From positions 1 through 64,000 of the forward strand of contig NZ_JAFBFC010000007.1 in the NCBI RefSeq assembly GCF_016909075.1: a stretch of 64,000 nt of DNA. Reading direction: 5' to 3'. This document shows positions 55,227 to 64,000 of this stretch, in pieces; positions within the stretch are counted from its first letter, which is position 1, and each line of letters begins with the position of its first letter. The DNA is from Priestia iocasae. Lineage in GTDB: Bacteria > Bacillota > Bacilli > Bacillales > Bacillaceae_H. A program made the translations under genes and the position numbers. The notes below the pieces were generated by a model, which saw only the letters and a program-made list of their open reading frames with translations, made no database searches and was not told the origin of the DNA.

Positions 55227-55859
55227 ATGAGTGATGTGTTAACCATTGCGATGCCAAAAGGGCGTATTTTTGAAGAAGCAGCTGAGTTGTTACGAAAAGC
55301 AAATTTTCAACTGCCACCTGAATTTGATGATTCACGTAAATTAATCATTGATATACCAGAAGAAAACATGCGTTTTATTTTAGCTAAACCAATGGATGTA
55401 ACGACATATGTGGAATATGGTGTCGCAGATCTTGGGATTGCGGGCAAAGATGTCATGCTTGAAGAAGAGCGTGACGTGTATGAGCTATTGGATTTGAAAA
55501 TTAGTAAGTGTTACTTAGCGATTGCAGGACTACCTAATACTAGTACATCACGAGTGGCTCAAAAAGTGGCAACAAAATATCCAAACATTGCATCGACTTA
55601 TTTTCGTGAACAAGGTGAGCAAGTCGAGATTATTAAGCTAAATGGATCAATAGAGTTAGCACCATTAATTGGACTAGCCGATCGCATTGTCGATATTGTC
55701 TCAACAGGACGTACGTTAAAAGAAAATGGACTTGTCGAGATGGGACACATCGGAGACATTACATCACGTCTTATCGTCAATCCGGTGAGCTACCGATTAA
55801 AAGATGAGCGCATTGATGATATTGTGAATCGATTAGCAGAAGTGGTGGATCAACTATAA
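55227..55859 (+). CDS. hisG: ATP phosphoribosyltransferase, short-form catalytic subunit
   Basis: HisG joins ATP and PRPP to form phosphoribosyl-ATP. The 210-residue form has [47 protein letters not shown], and lacks the C-terminal ACT-like regulatory domain of the long form, so it needs HisZ. Its ATG directly follows the hisZ stop. Confidence 0.97.
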   Translation: MSDVLTIAMPKGRIFEEAAELLRKANFQLPPEFDDSRKLIIDIPEENMRFILAKPMDVTTYVEYGVADLGIAGKDVMLEEERDVYELLDLKISKCYLAIAGLPNTSTSRVAQKVATKYPNIASTYFREQGEQVEIIKLNGSIELAPLIGLADRIVDIVSTGRTLKENGLVEMGHIGDITSRLIVNPVSYRLKDERIDDIVNRLAEVVDQL

Positions 55860-55874
55860 AAGAGGTGAGAAACG

Positions 55875-57140
55875 GTGAAGATTGAACGTGTGACAGAAAA
55901 CGTAAGCTTAAAGCGTACGATTGATCAAGGTACGGATGACCAACGAAAAGCAGTGTTATCCATTTTGGAGGATGTAAAGGAGCGTGGAGATCAGGCGCTT
56001 TATGACTATACAAAGAAGTTTGATCAAGTAGAACTTTCTTCTCTTCTTGTGACGGAAGAGGAAAAGAAATCTGCATATGAAGAAGTAAGTGAAGAGCTTT
56101 TAACGATTATACGTGAAGCAGCTGCTAATATCCGTGACTATCATGAACGTATGGTTCAACAGTCGTGGATGGTAACGAAAGAGGATGGAACCATTCTTGG
56201 ACAAAAAGTAACGCCACTTGATGCAGTTGGTGTATACGTACCAGGTGGACTTGCTGCGTATCCTTCATCCGTTTTAATGAATGTGATCCCAGCTCAAGTA
56301 GCAGGTGTGGAGCGTATTGTGATGGTGTCACCTCCTCAAAAGAACGGTTTATTGCCAGCAGGAGTTCTTGTAGCGGCAAGCGAATTAGGGGTAAAGGAGA
56401 TTTATAAAGTAGGAGGAGCTCAAGCCATTGGGGCGTTGGCTTACGGAACGGATACGGTTAAAGCGGTTGATAAAATCGTTGGACCTGGAAACATCTTTGT
56501 TGCGCTAGCCAAACGAGAAGTATATGGAATCGTTGATATTGATTCCATTGCAGGGCCGAGTGAAATTGTCATACTAGCAGATGACACGGCAAAAGCAAAT
56601 GAAGTGGCAGCTGACCTTTTATCGCAAGCAGAGCATGACGCGTTAGCATCTAGTGTGCTTGTGACAACATCTATGAAGCTTGCTGAAGAGGTGCAAATAG
56701 AGGTAGAAAAGCAGCTTGCGACGTTACCTCGTCAAGCCATTGCCTCTCAATCTGTGAAAGATTATGGCGCTATTTATGTAACGGAAACGATGGAGCAAGC
56801 GCTAGAGGCTGTTAATGAATTAGCGCCTGAGCATTTAGAAGTGATGACAGAAAGTCCGCTTGAGCTTGTTGGTTCCATCCGTCATGCAGGAGCGATTTTC
56901 TTAGGGCGTTACAGCTCAGAGCCAGTTGGGGATTACTTTGCAGGACCAAACCATGTGTTACCAACAAACGGAACGGCTAAATTTTCAAGTCCGTTGTCTG
57001 TTGATTCATTTGTAAAGAAATCAAGCATCATCTCTTATAGCAAACAAGCGCTAGAACGAGATGTGAATAAAATTGCAGCTTTTGCACGATTAGAAGGACT
57101 AGAAGCACACGCAAGAGCAGTTGAAGAGCGATTCAAATAA
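55875..57140 (+). CDS. hisD: Histidinol dehydrogenase
   Basis: This 421-residue enzyme catalyses the last two steps, histidinol to histidine, with NAD and zinc. It has [74 protein letters not shown] and [11 protein letters not shown]. The start is GTG 55875 after AGAGGTGAG. It sits 15 bases after hisG. Confidence 0.97.
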   Translation: MKIERVTENVSLKRTIDQGTDDQRKAVLSILEDVKERGDQALYDYTKKFDQVELSSLLVTEEEKKSAYEEVSEELLTIIREAAANIRDYHERMVQQSWMVTKEDGTILGQKVTPLDAVGVYVPGGLAAYPSSVLMNVIPAQVAGVERIVMVSPPQKNGLLPAGVLVAASELGVKEIYKVGGAQAIGALAYGTDTVKAVDKIVGPGNIFVALAKREVYGIVDIDSIAGPSEIVILADDTAKANEVAADLLSQAEHDALASSVLVTTSMKLAEEVQIEVEKQLATLPRQAIASQSVKDYGAIYVTETMEQALEAVNELAPEHLEVMTESPLELVGSIRHAGAIFLGRYSSEPVGDYFAGPNHVLPTNGTAKFSSPLSVDSFVKKSSIISYSKQALERDVNKIAAFARLEGLEAHARAVEERFK

Positions 57141-57173
57141 TAAGAATGAGTGGAAATAGGAGGAGGCATCACG

Positions 57174-57758
57174 ATGAGAGAATCAAGTATTAAACGTACA
57201 ACGAACGAAACAGATATTAGCTTAGCAATCGGAATTGATGGAGAAGGCAGAGCTTCTCTTGATACCGGTGTTCCTTTTTTAGATCACATGCTCGATTTAT
57301 TCACAAAGCACGGTCAATTTAACTTAGACGTTAAAGCAAAAGGTGACTTAGAAATTGATGGTCATCATACGACAGAAGACATTGGTATTTGTTTAGGAAC
57401 GGCTTTAAAAGATGCGCTTGGTGATAAAAAAGGAATTAAGCGCTATGGAAATGCATTTGTTCCAATGGATGATGCCTTAGCGCAAGTTGTCATTGATTTA
57501 AGTAATCGTCCGCACTTTGAATTTAAAGGAGACATTCCGGCAAGCCAAGTTGGGACATTTGATACAGAGCTTGTGTATGAATTTTTATGGAAATTTGCAT
57601 TAGAATCACGTATGAACCTTCATGTTATTGTTCACTACGGACGTAATACACACCATATTATTGAAGCGGTGTTTAAAGCACTTGGCCGAGCATTAGATGA
57701 AGCGACAACGGTTGATCCACGTATTAAAGGAGTTCCGTCTACGAAAGGAATGTTATAA
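57174..57758 (+). CDS. hisB: Imidazoleglycerol-phosphate dehydratase
   Basis: The 194-residue manganese enzyme dehydrates imidazoleglycerol phosphate. It has GVPFLDHMLDLFTKHG, DGHHTTEDIGICLG and RNTHHIIEAVFKALGRAL with the paired His/Glu metal ligands. ATG 57174 is chosen for the AGGAGG site ten bases upstream and gives the B. subtilis length; ATG 57150 lies before that site. Confidence 0.97.
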   Translation: MRESSIKRTTNETDISLAIGIDGEGRASLDTGVPFLDHMLDLFTKHGQFNLDVKAKGDLEIDGHHTTEDIGICLGTALKDALGDKKGIKRYGNAFVPMDDALAQVVIDLSNRPHFEFKGDIPASQVGTFDTELVYEFLWKFALESRMNLHVIVHYGRNTHHIIEAVFKALGRALDEATTVDPRIKGVPSTKGML

Positions 57759-58388
57759 ATGATTGGCATTATTGACTATGGCATGGGTAATTTATATAGC
57801 GTCAGTAAAGCATTAGAACGTTTGAATTATGAGTACTTCATTTCTGAGGATACAACAGAGCTAAAAAAAGCAAAGGGCTATATTTTACCTGGAGTAGGTG
57901 CATTTAAAGATGCAATGGATCAGCTACATAAAACAGGACTTGCACGTTTTATCCAAGAGGAAGCAGCAAATGGAAAACCATTACTCGGTATTTGTCTTGG
58001 TATGCAGTTGTTATTTGAGGAAAGCGATGAAAACGGCTTAACAAAAGGGCTTGGCTTATTAAAGGGTCGTGTTGAACGCATTCCTGGGGTAACGAATACA
58101 GGTGAAACGTATAAGGTTCCTCACATGGGATGGAACTCGTTAACGTTCCACCATTCCTCGCCGTTACTAGAAGGTGTCGACAACGGACATGTTTATTTTG
58201 TTCATTCTTATTATGTGAACACAAGTGATCAAGATGCTGTATTAGCAACAAGTAGCTATGATGTTCAAGTGCCTGCCGTCGTTGGTCGAAATAATGTGTT
58301 CGGTACACAATTTCACCCAGAGAAAAGTAGTTCACTGGGCATGAGCATGCTACAGAACTATGCAAATTTCGTAGAGGAAAGAGGCTAA
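57759..58388 (+). CDS. hisH: Imidazole glycerol phosphate synthase, glutaminase subunit
   Basis: The 209-residue class I amidotransferase delivers ammonia to HisF. The nucleophile lies in [13 protein letters not shown] (Cys about 80), with the His and Glu of the triad in [11 protein letters not shown]. Other motifs are [14 protein letters not shown] and [15 protein letters not shown] follows the hisB stop directly. Confidence 0.97.
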   Translation: MIGIIDYGMGNLYSVSKALERLNYEYFISEDTTELKKAKGYILPGVGAFKDAMDQLHKTGLARFIQEEAANGKPLLGICLGMQLLFEESDENGLTKGLGLLKGRVERIPGVTNTGETYKVPHMGWNSLTFHHSSPLLEGVDNGHVYFVHSYYVNTSDQDAVLATSSYDVQVPAVVGRNNVFGTQFHPEKSSSLGMSMLQNYANFVEERG

Positions 58389-58390
58389 GA

Positions 58391-59131
58391 ATGATGAGCA
58401 ACTTTACAATCTATCCAGCCATTGATATGCGCGGCGGGAAATGTGTTCGTCTGCTACAAGGCGATTATAATAAAGAAACGGTATACGGCGATTCACCGGT
58501 TGATATGGCGACACAGTTTGCTAATGAGGGAGCAAGCTGGATTCATATGGTGGACCTAGATGGAGCAAAAGAAGCGAAGCGTGTCAATGATCGCTTTGTG
58601 CTAGAAGTCAAAAAAACATTAGGTGTCAATGTTCAAATCGGTGGAGGGATTCGCTCGGAAGAAGATGTAGCTTTTTATTTAGAAAGTGGCATTGACCGCG
58701 TTATTTTAGGAAGTGCAGCTATTTCGAATCCAGCCTTTGTAAAGAAAATGCTTCGTGAATATGGCGCTAGCATTGCGATTGGAATTGATGCACGAGACGG
58801 ATATGTGGCAACAGAAGGATGGCTACAAACCTCCACTGTCAAAGCAACAGAATTAGGGCAAGAGCTAGCAAGTGCTGGGGCAGAGACCTTTATCTTTACG
58901 GATATCTCTACAGACGGCATGCTTTCAGGTCCAAATGTAGAGGGGATTGTAGAGATGGCACGCGCGACAAAGCAAGGGGTCATTGCGTCAGGTGGTGTAA
59001 GTGCTCTTCATGATTTACGTGCGCTAAAAGAATATGAAGCAGATGGTGTAGTGGGTGCCATTGTTGGAAAGGCGCTCTACACAAACAAGTTTACAGTTGC
59101 GCAAGCACTTAAAGAGGTGAAGTCTTCATGA
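58391..59131 (+). CDS. hisA: Phosphoribosyl-ProFAR isomerase
   Basis: The 246-residue TIM-barrel enzyme isomerises ProFAR to PRFAR. It has [19 protein letters not shown] (catalytic Asp), [27 protein letters not shown] (second Asp) and [13 protein letters not shown] second ATG follows at 58394. It overlaps hisF by 4 bases. Confidence 0.97.
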   Translation: MMSNFTIYPAIDMRGGKCVRLLQGDYNKETVYGDSPVDMATQFANEGASWIHMVDLDGAKEAKRVNDRFVLEVKKTLGVNVQIGGGIRSEEDVAFYLESGIDRVILGSAAISNPAFVKKMLREYGASIAIGIDARDGYVATEGWLQTSTVKATELGQELASAGAETFIFTDISTDGMLSGPNVEGIVEMARATKQGVIASGGVSALHDLRALKEYEADGVVGAIVGKALYTNKFTVAQALKEVKSS

Positions 59132-59886
59132 TTACAAAGCGCATCATTCCATGTCTAGATGTTAAGGAAGGTCGAGTTGTAAAAGGCGTTCAATTCGTTG
59201 AGCTACGTGATGCGGGAGATCCAGTAGAACTAGCAAAGTTTTACGATGAAGAAGGCGCAGATGAGCTCGTCTTTTTAGATATCTCTGCTTCACACGAAGG
59301 GCGAAAAACGATGGTCCATGTTGTAGAAGAGGTCGCTTCACAATTGGCGATTCCTTTTACAGTAGGCGGTGGCATCAATTCATTAGCAGACATGAAGCGA
59401 ATTTTACGTGCTGGAGCCGATAAAGTGTCGCTAAATACAGCGGCTGTGCTGAATCCTGAATTAATTACAGAGGGTGCTGACTTCTTTGGTACGCAATGCA
59501 TGGTGGTTGCCATTGATGCTAAATACGATGAAGAGCTTGGCTCATGGCGCGTATACACACATGGTGGCCGTCAAGCAACAGAGTGGGAAGTCATTGCTTG
59601 GGCAAAAGAAGCGGTCAAACGTGGAGCAGGTGAAATTTTACTAACAAGCATGGACCGTGATGGTGAGAAAAGTGGGTTTGATGTTCCATTGACAAAAGCT
59701 GTTAGTGAAGCTGTCACAGTACCAGTTATCGCATCAGGTGGTGCAGGTAACGGCCAACACTTTGTGGACGCTTATATTGAAGGGAAAGCAGATGCTGCAT
59801 TAGCTGCTTCTATTTTTCACTATAAAGAAACATCGGTAAAAGAAATAAAAAATGATATTAGAAAGCAAGGAGTTGAAGTACGATGA
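59128..59886 (+). CDS. hisF: Imidazole glycerol phosphate synthase, cyclase subunit
   Basis: The 252-residue TIM barrel converts PRFAR and ammonia to IGP and AICAR. It has [18 protein letters not shown] (catalytic Asp11), [28 protein letters not shown] (Asp about 130) and VIASGGAGN. Its ATG overlaps the hisA stop, and its own stop overlaps hisI. Confidence 0.97.
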   Translation: MITKRIIPCLDVKEGRVVKGVQFVELRDAGDPVELAKFYDEEGADELVFLDISASHEGRKTMVHVVEEVASQLAIPFTVGGGINSLADMKRILRAGADKVSLNTAAVLNPELITEGADFFGTQCMVVAIDAKYDEELGSWRVYTHGGRQATEWEVIAWAKEAVKRGAGEILLTSMDRDGEKSGFDVPLTKAVSEAVTVPVIASGGAGNGQHFVDAYIEGKADAALAASIFHYKETSVKEIKNDIRKQGVEVR

Positions 59887-60509
59887 ACATCGAGAAAATC
59901 AAATTTGATGAAAAAGGCCTTATTCCTGCCATTGTCCAAGATGCAGGAAGTAAAGAAGTACTGACTCTTGCTTATATGAATGAAGAATCGCTAAAGAAGT
60001 CTATCGAAACAAACGAAACATGGTTCTATAGCCGATCACGTCAAGAGCTGTGGCATAAAGGCGCAACTTCAGGAAATACACAGAAGATTGTTAGTATGAC
60101 GTATGACTGTGATGCAGATTCAATCGTTGTAAAAGTCGATCCGAACGGCCCTGCTTGTCATACGGGTGCATACAGCTGTTTCAATGAACCATTAGTAGGT
60201 GAGGCAACAACTGCTACGACAGATCGTTTTGCTATTTTACGTATTTTAGAAGAACTCATTGCAGAGCGTGAAGCAGAAATGCCAGAGGGAGCTTATACGA
60301 CGTACCTATTTGAAAAAGGGGTCGATAAAATCCTGAAGAAAGTGGGAGAAGAAGCGGGCGAAGTGATTATTGCCGCTAAAAACCGTGACCACGACGAATT
60401 AAAATGGGAAGTAGCTGATTTACTTTACCATGTTCTTGTTCTCCTGCGTGAGCAAAAGCTACCGTTAGATGATGTATTAGCTGTTTTAGCAGAGCGTCAT
60501 AAAAAATAA
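59883..60509 (+). CDS. hisI: Bifunctional phosphoribosyl-AMP cyclohydrolase / PR-ATP pyrophosphatase
   Basis: The 208-residue fused enzyme carries out steps 2 and 3. The cyclohydrolase half (about 1-108) has [29 protein letters not shown] and [20 protein letters not shown] with metal Cys and His. The MazG-like pyrophosphohydrolase half (about 115-208) has [15 protein letters not shown] and [13 protein letters not shown]. It is the last gene of the operon. Confidence 0.97.
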   Translation: MNIEKIKFDEKGLIPAIVQDAGSKEVLTLAYMNEESLKKSIETNETWFYSRSRQELWHKGATSGNTQKIVSMTYDCDADSIVVKVDPNGPACHTGAYSCFNEPLVGEATTATTDRFAILRILEELIAEREAEMPEGAYTTYLFEKGVDKILKKVGEEAGEVIIAAKNRDHDELKWEVADLLYHVLVLLREQKLPLDDVLAVLAERHKK

Positions 60510-60578
60510 TGTAATTCCTGCCAAGCAGAGTCTAACAATGGACAAATTACCTTGTCTAAGATCGAAATAAAGCCCTCG

Positions 60579-60629
60579 TAAGCGCCTGTTCGTAAGCTCA
60601 AAAGAGTAACGAACGGGCGCTTATATTTA
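60579..60629 (+). terminator. Terminator of the histidine operon
   Basis: TAAGCGCCTGTTCGT pairs with ACGAACGGGCGCTTA with one mismatch around a 15-base loop, followed by TATTT. Confidence 0.85.
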
Positions 60630-60750
60630 GGTGCATTCCTTTATGAAAGGCATGATTGACCTTCTGTGTGGATATAAATTAGAGGTGTTAATGAGGTTGT
60701 CAAGTATGATATACTACGAACGTTGAAATATCGACTATTTGGAGGATTTA

Positions 60751-62232
60751 ATGGGAAAACACTCAAATGCCAAGAGCAAAATTGCACAGATTGTTCCGTT
60801 TTTACAAACAGGTGATTATTACTTTGAGAAAGCACTGAAAGCTTATCGTAAGCATGACTTACACAAAGCAAAAAGATATTTAGAGCGCGCTATGCAATTA
60901 GACCCAAAAGACCCAATTGTTGTCTGTCAATTGGCTACGGTTTTAACAGAACTAGGTGAATATCAACAATCTAATCAATTGTTGTTTTCTGTTATTCATG
61001 AAATGGATGAAGATATGGTGGATTGCTATTATTTTATCGCTAATAATTATGCCCATCTAGGTCTGTTTCAAGAGGCGCAAAAATACGCTAACCGTTATAT
61101 GGACCAAGAGGAAGATGGCGAATTTCTTGAAGATGCAGAAGACTTACTCGACCTTCTCTCGATAGAGGTGGAGGATGATGAAGATGAGTTTGAGCAACAA
61201 GATGACTTGCTTATTGTCAAGCAAGAAAAAGCCAAATTGCTGTTGGAACAAGCCAAATTTGAAGAAGCAATGGAATTATTAAATGAAATTATTGAAGATT
61301 ATCCACAATTTTGGTCGGCTCATAATAATTTAGCGCTTACTCATTTCTATTTAAATCACGTTGATTCAGCGATGGCAATTTTAGATGATGTGTTACAAAA
61401 AAATCCTGGCAACCTCCATGCTTTATGCAATAAATTAATTTTTTACTATTACTGTCAACAAGATCGACAAGTCAAAGAGCTAACAGAACAGCTTGAACTT
61501 GTTTATCCGATTTCAATTGAGCATCGTTATAAATTAGGAGCGACATTTGCCTTAATTGGTCAATATGAGCTTGCATATAAATGGCTTCGTCAGTTGTATA
61601 AAACTGGATTCGAGGGTGATTCAAACTTTTATTATTGGCTCTCACATGCTTCTTATCATGTTGGGAATGAAACGTTAGCGAAGAATGTATGGGTTCGGGT
61701 GATGGAAGCAATGCCTGAAAAAGAAGGAGAAGAGCCTTGGCTTTTAATCGATCAGGAAGAAACAAAGCTCGTTCAGCAAATTAAACGAAAATGTCTGAGT
61801 TCTTCTATAGAAGAACAATTGCACGGACTTTACTTAGTGACGCGCTTAAAAGAGAAAGAAAAATTTCTTCTTTTAGAACATGTACGTTTGTCATTAGATG
61901 GTCATTCAATTATTGAAGAAGTATATTCTTATGTATGGCAAGATAAACAGCATGTTATTTTTGAAGTAGCGGAACTTATGGAAGCGGAAGTCGAAGATAA
62001 AAGCCAGCTTTCTGAATTACTCGTTTTTTGGTTTTTCGTTTATACGAAAGTAAAAGAGCATGAATATGATTTTCAACATGTAAATGTCAATGGCTGGGCT
62101 TCAGCTGTTACGTACTGGTGGAAGAAGCAAAAGAAAGAGAAAGTTACACAAGCAAACATGGCGGTGCTATATTCCATTTCTATCTCTACCGTTTCAAAAT
62201 ATGTGAAAACCGTGCATACGCTTTTACAATGA
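60751..62232 (+). CDS. yvcD: YvcD, TPR-repeat protein
   Basis: The 493-residue cytosolic protein has TPR repeats in the N-terminal half (YYFEKALKAYRKHDLHKAKRYLERAMQLDPKDP; LLEQAKFEEAMELLNEIIEDYPQFWSAHNNLAL, given here as partial units), with an acidic linker about residues 130-150. The C-terminal part is helical and ends with a helix-turn-helix-like stretch (KVTQANMAVLYSISISTVSKYVKTV). Function is unknown. ATG 60751 is used because GGAGG lies 5 bases upstream. It precedes trxB as in B. subtilis. Confidence 0.85.
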   Translation: MGKHSNAKSKIAQIVPFLQTGDYYFEKALKAYRKHDLHKAKRYLERAMQLDPKDPIVVCQLATVLTELGEYQQSNQLLFSVIHEMDEDMVDCYYFIANNYAHLGLFQEAQKYANRYMDQEEDGEFLEDAEDLLDLLSIEVEDDEDEFEQQDDLLIVKQEKAKLLLEQAKFEEAMELLNEIIEDYPQFWSAHNNLALTHFYLNHVDSAMAILDDVLQKNPGNLHALCNKLIFYYYCQQDRQVKELTEQLELVYPISIEHRYKLGATFALIGQYELAYKWLRQLYKTGFEGDSNFYYWLSHASYHVGNETLAKNVWVRVMEAMPEKEGEEPWLLIDQEETKLVQQIKRKCLSSSIEEQLHGLYLVTRLKEKEKFLLLEHVRLSLDGHSIIEEVYSYVWQDKQHVIFEVAELMEAEVEDKSQLSELLVFWFFVYTKVKEHEYDFQHVNVNGWASAVTYWWKKQKKEKVTQANMAVLYSISISTVSKYVKTVHTLLQ

Positions 62233-62299
62233 GCAAAAAAATAGACGGTAGGAAGAACAAATTATAGGATAGGTATAGAGACAAATTTCCTAGACATGA

Positions 62300-63268
<969 letters not shown>

Positions 63269-63431
63269 TTTGAACATGTAGAAAAAGGGGCTTCTTTCCT
63301 GTCAAATAGGTAGGACAAATAGACGTATATTAAAACGTAATTCGGTTTTAATTGTTCTGTAACACTGCTGAAACATTAATAAGGTACTATGTAAATAGTA
63401 ATTGACCCCCTTTTATAAAATATATTTGTTT

Positions 63432-63468
63432 GGAGCACAGGAACGATATCTGTGCTCCTTTTTTTTAT
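63432..63468 (+). terminator. Terminator after trxB
   Basis: GGAGCACAG pairs with CTGTGCTCC around GAACGATAT and is followed by eight T. Confidence 0.9.
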
Positions 63469-63516
63469 GTATGGATGTTTGTTTTCAGAAAAGTATGAAA
63501 GACAGGGGCGTTTGCG

Positions 63517-63546
63517 TTGAGACTCTTAATTAGTTCATAGTATAAT
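63517..63546 (+). promoter_or_regulatory. Promoter with long structured leader before yvcI
   Basis: TTGAGA (63517-63522), an 18-base spacer and TATAAT (63541-63546) form a sigma-A-type promoter. The leader would be about 250 bases and contains TTCGCTTC/GAAGCGAA (63659-63699) and AGTGAA/TTCACT (63732-63750) stems. No open reading frame of note lies in it. Confidence 0.55.
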
Positions 63547-63806
63547 GAATGTATATGCATATTGACTAGTTCAGTAAAAAAACAAGGAAAGTCTTTTTGT
63601 TTCGGTGTATAAACTATAAAAAAATAGATCTTTTTTCTAAAGAGTTGTTGTTTTTAACTTCGCTTCTTGAAGTAAGGCAAAGTAGGAGAATGAAGCGAAA
63701 GCACCGTGCGCTAACAGAATAAGCGAATAGAAGTGAAACCGCTCTTCACTGTTTGGTAAGCAGCAACAGCATTTATAAGAATAGCTAAAATATAGAGGTG
63801 GAAACG

Positions 63807-64000
63807 ATGCAAAGGGTCACAAACTGTGTATTAGTGAAAGACAACCAAGTATTATTACTTCAAAAGCCACGACGTAATTGGTGGGTGGCCCCAGGAGGGA
63901 AGATGGAGCAAGGGGAGTCAATAAAAGATTCTGTTGTACGTGAATATCGAGAAGAAACGGGAATATATTTAAAAAACCCTACGATAAAAGGGGTATTTAC
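63807..64000 (+). CDS. yvcI: YvcI, Nudix hydrolase (truncated by window edge)
   Basis: The first 64 codons show a complete Nudix box, GGKMEQGESIKDSVVREYREE followed by TGI, with the pattern GX5EX7REUXEEXGU. Nudix enzymes hydrolyse nucleoside diphosphates linked to other groups; the substrate is not predictable. AGAGGTGG precedes ATG 63807. In B. subtilis yvcI lies between trxB and rapZ (yvcJ), so rapZ is expected just past the window. Confidence 0.93.
   Translation, partial: MQRVTNCVLVKDNQVLLLQKPRRNWWVAPGGKMEQGESIKDSVVREYREETGIYLKNPTIKGVF

Overview
The window is a low-GC Firmicute chromosome segment in which every supported gene lies on the + strand. Gene content and order (comFA-comFC-yvyF-flgM-flgN-flgK-flgL-yviE-fliW-csrA-hag ... 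flaG-fliD-fliS-fliT-hpf-secA-prfB-yvjA-cccB-ftsEX-ctpB-minJ-uvrBA-yvlABCD-hprK-lgt-yvoD-ppaX-yvoF-hisZGDBHAFI-yvcD-trxB-yvcI) follow the comF/flagellar to trxB segment of Bacillus subtilis closely, so the host is a motile member of Bacillaceae. A Priestia-like or neighbouring genus is a guess from protein style, not a demonstrated assignment.

0-4 kb: the right end of an IS200/IS605-family element has cut off the 5' part of an M14 zinc carboxypeptidase gene. A sigma-D-type promoter follows, driving an overlapping trio: a FliK-like protein (YlqG type), an FlhB C-terminal-domain protein (YlqH type) and YaaR. 4-8 kb: degV, then the competence genes comFA and comFC (no comFB between them) and yvyF. 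8-13.6 kb: the late flagellar operon flgM to csrA from a second sigma-D promoter, then hag with its own sigma-D promoter and a CsrA-binding leader.

13.6-24 kb: an AT-rich accessory island sits between hag and flaG. It encodes three TPR-linked family 2 glycosyltransferases, an ATP-grasp ligase, a SAM methyltransferase, a DegT-family sugar aminotransferase, RmlA and RmlB. RmlC and RmlD are absent. The set predicts dTDP-4-amino-4,6-dideoxyhexose synthesis, further modification (methyl and possibly an amino-acid-like amide) and transfer to flagellin. The island ends in the last codons of a second, destroyed flagellin gene, preceded by sequence with group I intron core signatures. This is the most interesting part of the window.

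24-28.5 kb: flaG, fliD, fliS, fliT, an unrecognised coupled gene, and hpf behind a near-perfect sigma-B promoter. 28.5-42 kb: secretion (secA), translation termination (prfB with its autoregulatory frameshift), a membrane protein, cytochrome c-551, then cell-envelope and division genes (ftsEX followed by a coiled-coil M23 hydrolase, ctpB, minJ, an SLH-domain polysaccharide deacetylase). 42-54 kb: uvrBA behind a LexA box, the sigma-W-type yvlABCD operon, and hprK-lgt-yvoD-ppaX-yvoF. 54-60.5 kb: a complete histidine operon using the short HisG plus HisZ, with a candidate operator palindrome. 60.5-64 kb: yvcD, trxB and the start of the Nudix gene yvcI, cut by the window edge. No rRNA, tRNA or CRISPR array was seen.
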